From Candidatus Iainarchaeum sp. (GTDB lineage Archaea > Iainarchaeota > Iainarchaeia > Iainarchaeales > GCA-2688035), in assembly GCA_017610245.1 (NCBI GenBank), contig JAFCCK010000021.1, positions 1-11,047 of the forward strand: a DNA stretch of 11,047 nucleotides. Reading direction: 5' to 3'. Positions 1 to 5,354 of the stretch are shown here, one piece after another; position 1 is the stretch's first letter, and each line of letters starts with the position of its first letter. The translations under genes and the position numbers were made by a program. The notes beneath the pieces were generated by a model. It did no database searches. It saw only the letters and a list, made by a program, of their open reading frames with translations, and had not been told where the DNA came from.

Positions 1-60
1 AAATTCCAGGCGCAGATTTTTGCAGAAAAAGAGCCAAAGGGGGAAGTGGAAGAGCACTAA
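1..60 (+). CDS. C-terminal tail of an unidentified plus-strand gene (partial)
   Basis: Frame 1 is open from the left edge and ends at TAA 58-60, giving only 19 residues that are charge-rich (five Glu, four Lys) and end in Glu-Glu-His. That composition is typical of a soluble protein tail but identifies no family. The stop overlaps the TAG stop (57-59) of the convergent minus-strand gene, which fits the end-to-end packing seen elsewhere in this window. Most of the gene lies outside the window, so its function cannot be judged, and a chance open stretch of this length cannot be excluded. Confidence 0.4.
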   Translation, partial: KFQAQIFAEKEPKGEVEEH

Positions 61-332
61 GCAGTTTCCTGGTAGCGTTGCAAATTGTATTCGCAGGCAG
101 TGTAGAGGCGGTTGAAGTCATTAACTTGCCTGTAGCAGTCCTCATTTTCCTCATCCAATACTTGCACTTGTGCCTTGCAGATGCGCAAATCCTGCACGCA
201 GCCCTCGCTGAGGACTGGCTCAACATAATAGTGCTGGATGAGCATTCCAATAATGATTCCGGCAATGATTAGGAAAGCAGTGATTATCCTCTTGCTCGAC
301 CAGAATTTTTTTCTGCTCGCTTCTTCCGGCAT
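57..332 (-). CDS. Small single-pass membrane protein with external Cys-rich helical region
   Basis: A 91-residue protein of no family I recognise. It has a short basic N-terminus (RKK near residue 7, KR near 14), one hydrophobic segment at about residues 16-35 (AFLIIAGIIIGMLI), then a polar, probably helical/coiled-coil domain of about 55 residues. The basic-inside rule places this domain outside the membrane. It carries four Cys (about residues 45, 52, 66 and 80), which could form disulfides. The start ATG lies one base after the stop of taw1 and has a GAGGAT ribosome-binding site 7 bases upstream, so the two genes are probably cotranscribed. That proximity does not imply a role in tRNA modification. 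Confidence is good that this is a gene and low on function. Confidence 0.7.
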   Translation of the reverse strand: MPEEASRKKFWSSKRIITAFLIIAGIIIGMLIQHYYVEPVLSEGCVQDLRICKAQVQVLDEENEDCYRQVNDFNRLYTACEYNLQRYQETA

Positions 333-333
333 T

Positions 334-1272
334 TTAAATCCTCAAATTCTTCTTCCCAGAGGAAAGCAGCACTACTCTGCTTGCCTTGCTCTCCCCGGCA
401 ATAGTATAGCCTAAGTGGTTATTAATTTTTTCTGCAAACCCCTTAACCTCAGAGTGGAGGGGCATATTCTCCTCCTTGAGGCGCTTGCGGGAGTATCCGA
501 CAAACATGTAGGCCTTTATCTCCACAAAGTCTGGGGATGCTTTCTCGAGAAGGGAGGCAAATTCCTTTTCATTGCTCATATTGAGACCCTTTACTGCAGT
601 AATGCGGATTGCTTTGCGGGTTTTTATTTTGGGCATTGCGACAAGGGATTGATTGAGGCTTTTCCAGGAGCCTTTTATAAGCGGGCTGTTTATTTTTTTG
701 TGGATTTTTTCATTAGGGGCTTCAATGGAGAGATACAGCTGGGTTGGCTTCAGCTTGGAAAACATTTCAGTGTTAAGTCCATTGGAAACAACGAAGGTGG
801 TGAAGTTGCGCTTTCTATATTCTTTAATGAGCTCCGGCAACTTGGGGTAGAGAGTGGGCTCCCCTGAGAGGGAAATAGCCACTTGGTTTGGATTGAACGC
901 TTCTTGCAATTTCTTTTCCCCGATTTGCTCCCTGAGTGAGCCGTATCCTGAGAGAAGAACACGCTGCTTTGCAATGCTTCCCTCCACAATCTCTTTGGGG
1001 GAATCAAACTCATTTGGAAATTCCTTTAGAGGCGAAAGTGGACGCCAGCAGAAGATGCAGTTTTGCTGGCACCATGCAACAGCAGGAGTCATCTGCAAGC
1101 AGCGGTGTGATTCAATCCCATAGAACTGCTGCTTGTAGCAAAATTGGTTTTTGGAAAGGGAAGCCTTTGTCCAGTGGCAGAGTTTGGCAGCAGAATGACC
1201 GAAAAGTGCATAGTGCTGCCTTTTGAGCATCGCTATAATTTCCGTTGGGAGATAGTGTTCTGCTGGCTTCAT
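334..1272 (-). CDS. taw1: 4-demethylwyosine synthase Taw1/TYW1 (radical SAM)
   Basis: A radical-SAM enzyme of 312 residues that condenses pyruvate with N1-methylguanosine-37 of tRNA-Phe to form 4-demethylwyosine, the tricyclic core of archaeal wyosine bases. The radical-SAM cluster motif CxxxCxxC is at Cys68/72/75, and the SAM-binding GEPT sequence is near residues 137-140. Cys32, Cys45 and Cys58, spaced 13 and 13, match the ligands of the second [4Fe-4S] cluster in Methanocaldococcus TYW1 (Cys26/39/52) with a constant offset of six. Lys47 falls where the proposed pyruvate Schiff-base lysine (Lys41) lies. As in archaea, there is no N-terminal flavodoxin domain. No Shine-Dalgarno site precedes the ATG, but TTTTTTAA (minus strand, 1296-1303) is centred 27 bp upstream, so the mRNA is probably leaderless. 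The gene is followed one base later by a small membrane protein. Confidence 0.95.
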   Translation of the reverse strand: MKPAEHYLPTEIIAMLKRQHYALFGHSAAKLCHWTKASLSKNQFCYKQQFYGIESHRCLQMTPAVAWCQQNCIFCWRPLSPLKEFPNEFDSPKEIVEGSIAKQRVLLSGYGSLREQIGEKKLQEAFNPNQVAISLSGEPTLYPKLPELIKEYRKRNFTTFVVSNGLNTEMFSKLKPTQLYLSIEAPNEKIHKKINSPLIKGSWKSLNQSLVAMPKIKTRKAIRITAVKGLNMSNEKEFASLLEKASPDFVEIKAYMFVGYSRKRLKEENMPLHSEVKGFAEKINNHLGYTIAGESKASRVVLLSSGKKNLRI

Positions 1273-1295
1273 ATTCTAGAAATAGGGCAGAAACC

Positions 1296-1303
1296 TTAAA
1301 AAA
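1296..1303 (-). promoter_or_regulatory. Probable TATA box of taw1
   Basis: The minus-strand sequence TTTTTTAA is centred about 27 bp before the A of the taw1 ATG (1272). This is the canonical archaeal TATA-to-TSS distance and implies transcription starting at the start codon. No Shine-Dalgarno sequence lies between, which is consistent with a leaderless mRNA. This is inferred from spacing and composition only. Confidence 0.5.
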
Positions 1304-1334
1304 CGGCTTTATGTAGAATTGCTTTTACGATAGA

Positions 1335-1361
1335 TTTATAAAGAAGTTAGGCTTTTTATTA
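1335..1361 (+). promoter_or_regulatory. AT-rich promoter region of the PRC-barrel gene
   Basis: Two TATA-like stretches lie here: TTTATAAA at 1335-1342 and CTTTTTATTA at about 1351-1360. Start sites 26-27 bp downstream would fall near 1365 or 1383. Either leaves a short leader containing GGGTGAATAGGAG, which supplies the ribosome-binding site for the GTG at 1395. I cannot tell which TATA is used. Confidence 0.4.
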
Positions 1362-1394
1362 TTAGAATTCTAAATCGTGAAAGGGTGAATAGGA

Positions 1395-1673
1395 GTGTAT
1401 AAGTATACAATTGCAAGGCAGCTTGCAACCAAGAAGGTTATTACCAACAGAGGAGATGAGGTGGGGAAGCTCTCTGACCTGCTTGTTGATGAAACGAGCG
1501 GGGACATAGAGCACTTGCTTGTTGAGCTTGATAGGGACAGTAAGTTCATAAAGCGCTTTGGCTCAAGGGAAAGGGTAATAAAGATTCCCTATTCTGCAGT
1601 AACTGCTGTAAGCGATGTATTCATAGTGGACGAGAGGGAGATAACGGAAGCAGAGCCAGCAGAAGCCAAGTAG
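1395..1673 (+). CDS. PRC-barrel domain protein
   Basis: A 92-residue protein whose body (about residues 6-80) is a PRC-barrel: an N-terminal strand with Gly-Asp-Glu-Val-Gly-Lys-Leu, a Leu-Leu-Val-Asp turn, a repeated strand pattern (HLLVEL) and a terminal IPYSAV-x-V stretch followed by DVFIVD. Small archaeal single-domain PRC-barrel proteins of this length are common. The fold also occurs in RimM and photosynthetic reaction-centre H subunits, and it usually mediates protein or RNA interactions; the archaeal proteins' role is not well defined. The C-terminus is a short acidic Ala/Glu tail. The start is GTG at 1395, with GGTGA 6 bases upstream. The gene stands alone between divergent taw1 and convergent rqcH-like genes and is followed by a hairpin plus T-tract terminator. 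Confidence 0.88.
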   Translation: MYKYTIARQLATKKVITNRGDEVGKLSDLLVDETSGDIEHLLVELDRDSKFIKRFGSRERVIKIPYSAVTAVSDVFIVDEREITEAEPAEAK

Positions 1674-1674
1674 A

Positions 1675-1716
1675 GGACAGGCAACATAACCTGCCCCTTT
1701 TCTATTTCTATTTTTT
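1675..1716 (+). terminator. Hairpin plus T-rich terminator after the PRC gene
   Basis: GGaCAGG (1675-1681) pairs with CCTGcCC (1690-1696) across an 8-base loop, with one A/C mismatch. It is followed by a long pyrimidine tract dominated by T (1698-1716). T-runs terminate archaeal RNA polymerase. The site lies two bases past the PRC-barrel stop and overlaps the 3' end of the convergent NFACT gene. Confidence 0.55.
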
Positions 1717-2811
1717 AATCTCCACTGTAATTTTGCGGTTCTTTAAATCTATCTGCTTCAGCTCGAGACCCAAACTATTCAACTTATACATAACTTGTTT
1801 CTTTGTTATCCTGCCCTCTGCAAATTCCCTCGCGAGCTGCAGGGCTTCATTTACAGCAGCGTAATTGGTGTAAATTGCTTCCCCCTTTGCCCTTGCTTCC
1901 TCTGCCTTGCGCTCAAGAACTGCAATTGAGTCAAGCTGCCTCTTAAGGCCCCTTTCTAGCTGACCTAGTTTTGAGATTCCTGGAGTAGCTAACTGCTTCT
2001 CCTGGGAAAATTGCAGGGAAAAGAACTCATCAATTGCCTCGTTAAGGGAGGGGAAGGTCTTATCAAAAGCGCCGGCTGAGCGCATCTCAAAAGGGAGGAG
2101 AATGCCTGCAGCAATGCCTGGCTTTAGCTTCTTCAAATCAACAGCGTAGAGCTTTTTCAGCTCGGCGAGCAGCTTTTTCAGCTCGCTCTCTTTTACTTTC
2201 CCCGCGGGCTTTGCTTTTTCAATGCGCGCTTTCAGGCACGCTTCCTCTCCTGCAATAGGGGCAATGTTTAGAGCAGATACAAGGGTTCTGATGCAATCTG
2301 CTTTGCTCTCTGAGAATGATTTCTTCAATTCTTTTAGGGAAACCTCAAGGGGATTCAGGCCCTTGGAGGAGGGAAATTTATAGGGCTCTCCTTTGGAAAT
2401 AGTGCGGTCGCGCCACTTCTCCTTGCGATAAGCGGAAACTATTTCCATTTCCTTTGTTGTGAGAATTACATTGCCCTTTGCAAAGAGCTCCAGAATGAGG
2501 AAGTAGGAGTCAAATTCAAGCAGGGCAATCCTGTCAAGGGAGTGCTGCTTTAGGGAGAGCAGCTTTTTATTAGCCAGACGCTTCCTGAGGAATGCGCCAA
2601 AGCCACTACTCTGCTGTTTTGCAGGGAGGGAATAGGAAGTGATGAAGAAGGCGCTGGGGGAAATGATTAAATCCCTGCTGCCCTGCTTGGTTTGCAGCTT
2701 TATCTTTAACCAATTGTTGCTGAGCTCCTGCACCTTGCGCAGGATGCTTCCTTGCAGCAATGGGGAGAGCTCTGCAATGAGGTATGCAAGGGTTAAGTTT
2801 GGGATTTGCAT
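1708..2811 (-). CDS. RqcH-like NFACT protein lacking the C-terminal NFACT-R domain
   Basis: A 367-residue member of the NFACT/Rqc2/RqcH family, which binds stalled 50S subunits and tRNA in ribosome-associated quality control. Seen in order: an NFACT-N domain at about residues 1-145, with the Asp93-Arg94 pair that matches the DR motif required for tRNA recruitment in bacterial RqcH; a helix-hairpin-helix segment at about 165-200; then long charged helices (about 205-225 and 280-330) containing the typical AxxKGExIYxNY stretch that make up the coiled-coil middle domain. Full archaeal homologues are about 600-700 residues and continue into an NFACT-R (DUF814) RNA-binding domain. This protein stops at Glu-Ile-Lys-Lys just where NFACT-R should begin, and the DNA after the stop runs straight into the convergent PRC gene. 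The NFACT-R part is either encoded elsewhere or lost. No Shine-Dalgarno site is visible, and a TATA-like element near 2838 suggests a leaderless mRNA. Confidence 0.85.
   Translation of the reverse strand: MQIPNLTLAYLIAELSPLLQGSILRKVQELSNNWLKIKLQTKQGSRDLIISPSAFFITSYSLPAKQQSSGFGAFLRKRLANKKLLSLKQHSLDRIALLEFDSYFLILELFAKGNVILTTKEMEIVSAYRKEKWRDRTISKGEPYKFPSSKGLNPLEVSLKELKKSFSESKADCIRTLVSALNIAPIAGEEACLKARIEKAKPAGKVKESELKKLLAELKKLYAVDLKKLKPGIAAGILLPFEMRSAGAFDKTFPSLNEAIDEFFSLQFSQEKQLATPGISKLGQLERGLKRQLDSIAVLERKAEEARAKGEAIYTNYAAVNEALQLAREFAEGRITKKQVMYKLNSLGLELKQIDLKNRKITVEIKK
2150..2185. repeat. Short tandem repeat, period 21, inside the NFACT gene
   Basis: A 15-base sequence, AGCTTTTTCAGCTCG, occurs at 2150-2164 and again at 2171-2185, a period of 21 bases or seven codons. 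It encodes a repeated Glu-Leu-Lys-Lys-Leu heptad in the helical region of the NFACT protein. It is in frame and probably reflects duplication of one coiled-coil heptad. Confidence 0.7.
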
Positions 2812-2835
2812 GTAGGGAAAAGGAAGGGAAGTTGC

Positions 2836-2849
2836 TTTAAATATTTTAA
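2836..2849. promoter_or_regulatory. Shared AT-rich divergent promoter between the NFACT and HTH genes
   Basis: TTTAAATATTTTAA is nearly palindromic and can be read as a TATA box on both strands. On the minus strand it lies about 27 bp before the NFACT ATG (2811). On the plus strand it predicts a start near 2866, ahead of a GTGAT ribosome-binding site (2877-2881) and the GTG start at 2888. This is inferred from sequence and spacing only. Confidence 0.45.
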
Positions 2850-2887
2850 TAATGCTTTGCGAGCAGTTTTTTATAAGTGATTTTGTA

Positions 2888-3280
2888 GTGAAGGGAAAAA
2901 GGAAAGGGTGGAAAAGCGGGCTTAAATTTGATGCGATTAGGGCTGCTGTCCTTCAATATCGTGGCACGCCGCCGATGGAACTTAAAGGAATTCTGGCAAG
3001 GCAGGGGGTGGATGTGCCAGTAAACAGTATTCATGCCGTAAGACACCTGATGAGAAAAGAGGGTATTGAACTGCCCAGCCTTCAGCGCCTGGCAGTAATG
3101 AAAAAATCCATTAGGCTAGACTCGCGGGAGGCTGCAATTAGCAGGGCAATCTACTACAATCAAAATCTGCAAGCAAAAGAAATCCAAAAATTATTGGCTA
3201 AGCAAGGGATAAGAGTAACAATTACACAGATCCGTTCAACAAGGCATTTTATGAGGAGGGGGGGCATTAAACTAATTTAG
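2888..3280 (+). CDS. Small protein with tandem helix-turn-helix-like repeats
   Basis: About 130 residues, very basic. I chose GTG 2888 because GTGAT, complementary to the archaeal 16S tail, lies 6 bases upstream and the likely TATA box (2836-2849) would put an ATG at 2852 ahead of the transcript start. Residues 17-62 and 84-129 are two gapless copies of one 46-residue unit, offset by exactly 67. Each has a helix, LA[RK]QG[VI], a variable turn, then RHxMRxxGIxL, the pattern expected of a helix-turn-helix fold, so DNA or RNA binding is likely. No named family was recognised. The second unit ends almost directly at a TAG stop. The sigma-like gene downstream is in the same frame with no intervening stop, so the pair may be one broken gene or a readthrough product. 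Lack of known function is clear; the HTH assignment is inference. Confidence 0.7.
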   Translation: MKGKRKGWKSGLKFDAIRAAVLQYRGTPPMELKGILARQGVDVPVNSIHAVRHLMRKEGIELPSLQRLAVMKKSIRLDSREAAISRAIYYNQNLQAKEIQKLLAKQGIRVTITQIRSTRHFMRRGGIKLI

Positions 3281-3327
3281 CCACCAAGAGGCAAGCCCGA
3301 AAAAATTCCAAAGCTTACGGCAGCGCA

Positions 3328-3339
3328 GGAGGAAAGGAG
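3328..3339 (+). promoter_or_regulatory. Purine-rich ribosome-binding region before ATG 3350
   Basis: GGAGGAAAGGAG lies 10-21 bases before the ATG of the sigma-like gene. The proximal GGAG has usable spacing, which supports independent initiation at 3350. The same stretch also reads as Glu-Glu-Arg-Arg codons in the upstream-extended frame, so it does not settle which start is used. Confidence 0.4.
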
Positions 3340-3349
3340 AAAGCAGGCG

Positions 3350-3748
3350 ATGGGGTTTGTTAGGGGTGCGTTGGGTAGAATTGGGGCAAAATACAGGTTC
3401 AGGAGAGAAACAGCCCAGGATTTTAAGCAATATGTGCTGTGGCATTTGCCTGCGTGGATAGTAAAGTTTGACCCAAAGAGAGGGACAAGCTTGAGAACGT
3501 GGGTTAATATGAAAGTCAGCTATGCGGCAAAGGACTTTATGAGAATAGAAATGCGGCAAAGGATGGGGTTAAGCGGCAGGGAAATAAAGCGGCTGTTTGT
3601 GTTAATTACTGGGAAGAAAAAGGGGAAAACGATTGAACAGACCGCAAAAGAGAGAGGCATTAAGCTGAAAGAGGCAAAGGAGCTGTGGGAAGCGTTTGAA
3701 ACTTACAAGAGAAGAGTGCCGTATGAGCTGCTGAAGGAAGAGAGATAG
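3350..3748 (+). CDS. Sigma-70-like protein (regions 2 and 3), unusual for an archaeon
   Basis: A 132-residue protein whose layout resembles bacterial FliA/WhiG-type sigma factors. Residues 1-20 resemble region 2.1 (FVRGALGRIGAKYRF). Residues 21-66 follow regions 2.2-2.4, including the hallmark Phe-Asp-Pro-x-Arg-Gly-Thr-x-Leu-x-Thr-Trp (40-51) and the following basic helix. Residues 92-117 (KTIEQTAKERGI...EAKEL) resemble region 3, with its Thr-Ile-Glu-x-x-Ala-x-x-x-Gly-Ile pattern. Region 4, which reads the -35 element, is absent. Archaeal transcription uses TBP and TFB and has no sigma factor, so this may be a transferred or viral-type sigma, or a sigma-fold protein with another DNA-binding job. 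ATG 3350 starts inside the first helix of region 2.1. The frame is open backwards as far as the TAG of the preceding HTH gene and contains no ATG, GTG or TTG, which leaves the true start in doubt. Assignment is by pattern recognition only. Confidence 0.65.
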   Translation: MGFVRGALGRIGAKYRFRRETAQDFKQYVLWHLPAWIVKFDPKRGTSLRTWVNMKVSYAAKDFMRIEMRQRMGLSGREIKRLFVLITGKKKGKTIEQTAKERGIKLKEAKELWEAFETYKRRVPYELLKEER

Positions 3749-3768
3749 GAAGAGCATGGGGAAAAGGA

Positions 3769-3776
3769 TTAAATAA
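3769..3776 (+). promoter_or_regulatory. TATA box of the candidate structured RNA
   Basis: TTAAATAA lies just after the sigma-like gene. Its centre is 26 bp before position 3798-3799, where a long nested hairpin begins. The exact fit between TATA spacing and the base of the hairpin is the main reason for treating the downstream sequence as a transcript. Confidence 0.45.
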
Positions 3777-3797
3777 CACAATAGACAATTTATTCCT

Positions 3798-3873
3798 TGG
3801 CTGCCTGGATTAAGCCCTGGTGTCAGCTTTGTCGCTGATGGAGGTGATGCAAGGGCGTCCGTAGGGCGGTTGG
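3798..3873 (+). ncRNA. Candidate structured small RNA (nested hairpin)
   Basis: No open frame of note fills this 136-base gap (3749-3884), but the sequence folds into one long arm. CTGCC (3801-3805) pairs with GGCGG (3865-3869); TGGAT (3806-3810) pairs with GTCCG (3857-3861) after a small bulge; GCCCT (3814-3818) pairs with AGGGC (3852-3856); TGTCAGC (3821-3827) pairs with GCTGATG (3834-3840) around the hexaloop TTTGTC. An asymmetric internal loop holds GAGGTGATGCA. AGGGCG occurs twice (from 3852 and 3863), offering an alternative pairing. A TATA box is spaced correctly upstream. It is not a tRNA and lacks clear C/D or H/ACA boxes. It could instead be a 3'-end structure between two convergent genes. 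The pairing is seen in the sequence; transcription is inferred. Confidence 0.4.
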
Positions 3874-3884
3874 AAAAGTCGGCA

Positions 3885-5075
3885 CTATTTCAAATACTTC
3901 AGCATAACCCTTACAAGCCCTGGGTACTTTATGAGCTTCTTTGTTACGACCTTTGCCGCACCAACTAAATCGCCCTCTGTCAGCTTTAAAATGTCATCGC
4001 CTGTTACACTCTCTGCCAGTGTTTCAAAATCCTTGTCCTTAAGGTTTTCGAACATCATCCTCTTCTTGAGGATTGCCTTCAGCTTATTGCCCCTCTTTTC
4101 ATACCAATGGGAGTTATACTGCTGCAGGAATTCATGAGAGAAATCCTTTGCCTTGAATGCTTTGATGGCAGTATCGCAAGCAATGTCCGCTGCCTCCATT
4201 GCAATGCCGATGCCTCCCCCGTGTATTGGGTTTACTTGGTGTGCAGCATCTCCGACAATAAGGAGATTGTCCGCTGTCATATCATCAAGAAAACCGCCAA
4301 CAGGAACACAACCGCAGTTCACCTCAATTATGCTGCCCTTGCTCAAGCCAGGGTGTGAGGCAATGAACTTGTCCAGGTAGCTTTTGGCTGTTTTTTCGTT
4401 CATGCCACCTATTCCAACGCCTACATTGGCATGATTCTTTCCCTTTGGGAAAATCCAAACGTAGCCGCGAGGAGCAACCTCTGTTCCGAAATATAAATGA
4501 ATCAGCTTTTCATCTGGGATTTCAATGTTTGCCATCTCGTACTGATAGCCGGAATCATAATCAGGGATCTCTATTGCTGTGTTAACTCCCAGCTTCCTTG
4601 CAGTAAGACTTTCAACCCCATCACAGGCAATAATCAAGGGAGCAGCGTATTCCTTTACAATGCCTGATTCATTTACCTTTACCTCTACCTTTCCACTGTT
4701 TCTCTTGAAAGCGAATGCATTCGCTTTTGTTTTTATTATTGCACCATTCATGGAGGTTTCCTTTGCAAGCTCTTTCTCAAAAACCCTTCTTTCAAGGATA
4801 TAGCCGCTTATGCTCTTGAAGCGCAACTCCACCTTCTTTTCGCTGGGAGCATACAACGCTGCGCCCTCTATCTCCTGCACCGCCCACTTGGGATTCGGCT
4901 TCAGCCCAAGCCTCTCGAACCAGCCAAGGCCCAAACCTTCAGCGCAGCGCTTTGGGACGCCGATTTCCTGCTTCTTGTCCAGACAGAGAACCTTGAACTT
5001 AGCTTTTGCCAAATTGTTGGCTGCGCGCAAGCCAGCTGGGCCCGCACCCACAATTATTGCATCAAACTCCTGCAT
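3885..5075 (-). CDS. Geranylgeranyl reductase family flavoprotein (archaeal lipid saturation)
   Basis: A 396-residue FAD enzyme of the archaeal geranylgeranyl/digeranylgeranylglycerophospholipid reductase family, which reduces the isoprenoid double bonds of membrane lipids to phytanyl chains. Visible motifs: the dinucleotide-binding GAGPAG (residues 10-15) followed by an acidic residue at 33; the family signature around residues 40-48 (VPKRCAEG) with its Cys44; the second FAD motif GDAAHQVNPIHGGG (275-288); and GYVWIFPKG (204-212). The length matches the family. An in-frame TTG at 5084 would add three residues, but ATG 5075 places the first strand directly before the FAD motif and is preferred; neither has a strong ribosome-binding site. 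It is the last gene of a four-gene operon headed by a 2x[4Fe-4S] ferredoxin, a plausible electron donor, as reported for the Methanosarcina enzyme. Two small basic proteins lie between. Confidence 0.92.
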   Translation of the reverse strand: MQEFDAIIVGAGPAGLRAANNLAKAKFKVLCLDKKQEIGVPKRCAEGLGLGWFERLGLKPNPKWAVQEIEGAALYAPSEKKVELRFKSISGYILERRVFEKELAKETSMNGAIIKTKANAFAFKRNSGKVEVKVNESGIVKEYAAPLIIACDGVESLTARKLGVNTAIEIPDYDSGYQYEMANIEIPDEKLIHLYFGTEVAPRGYVWIFPKGKNHANVGVGIGGMNEKTAKSYLDKFIASHPGLSKGSIIEVNCGCVPVGGFLDDMTADNLLIVGDAAHQVNPIHGGGIGIAMEAADIACDTAIKAFKAKDFSHEFLQQYNSHWYEKRGNKLKAILKKRMMFENLKDKDFETLAESVTGDDILKLTEGDLVGAAKVVTKKLIKYPGLVRVMLKYLK

Positions 5076-5084
5076 AAGAATCAA

Positions 5085-5354
5085 CTACTTGCCACTTCTT
5101 TCTTTCAACCTTCCTATTCTCTCCAAAGCCCTTCTAAGTACTGTTCTCTCGGGAAATGAGAGAGTGCCGCTTTTCTCTTTCGCCTCTAGACCGCTAACAG
5201 TCTTCCTCAGAATCTTTAATTGGTCCGCTATTGGTAACTGGGAAAACTCTCTCCTCGCCTTAGCACGAAGCTTTGCGGCAGCATTGCTTTTGGGCTTCAC
5301 ATTCTTTCTATAAGTAGGTCTCCTTCTTGCCACCACCGTGCCGCGGGTTGTCAT
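5085..5354 (-). CDS. Small basic protein, downstream copy of a tandem paralogous pair
   Basis: An 89-residue basic protein of unknown function. A disordered Arg/Lys-rich N-terminus (about 1-30) is followed by a helical region. From about residue 36 it aligns with the protein encoded directly upstream: both have Arg-x-x-Phe-x-x-Leu-Pro, a helix ending in Thr-Val-(S/A)-Ser/Gly-Leu, a Ser/Pro turn, and a final helix with Leu-x-x-Ala-Leu-x-Arg-Ile-x-x-Leu-Lys. The start ATG shares four bases (ATGA) with the TGA of the upstream paralogue, and GGAGGT (5363-5368) lies 8 bases before it, so it is very likely translated. Its stop is 9 bases before the geranylgeranyl reductase ATG. A nucleic-acid or acidic-partner binding role would suit the charge but is speculation. 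Confidence 0.75.
   Translation of the reverse strand: MTTRGTVVARRRPTYRKNVKPKSNAAAKLRAKARREFSQLPIADQLKILRKTVSGLEAKEKSGTLSFPERTVLRRALERIGRLKERSGK

Noticed and set aside
415..867. A 150-codon plus-strand open frame antisense to taw1
   Set aside because: It mirrors a clearly conserved radical-SAM gene, lacks family motifs of its own, and has no ribosome-binding site or promoter.
2852..2887. ATG 2852 as start of the tandem-HTH gene
   Set aside because: It lies before the transcript start predicted from the 2836-2849 TATA element, has no ribosome-binding site, and adds a hydrophobic stretch unlike the rest. GTG 2888 has GTGAT at good spacing.
3278..3280. TAG read as pyrrolysine joining the HTH and sigma-like ORFs
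   Set aside because: TAG ends 9 of the 19 coding regions in this window, including well-identified genes, so genome-wide recoding is very unlikely. No pyl genes are visible.
3798..3873. C/D box, H/ACA or tRNA identity for the intergenic structured region
   Set aside because: GCTGATGG and GGTGATG resemble a C box only partly, no D box partner or terminal ACA is correctly placed, and there is no tRNA cloverleaf or T-arm.
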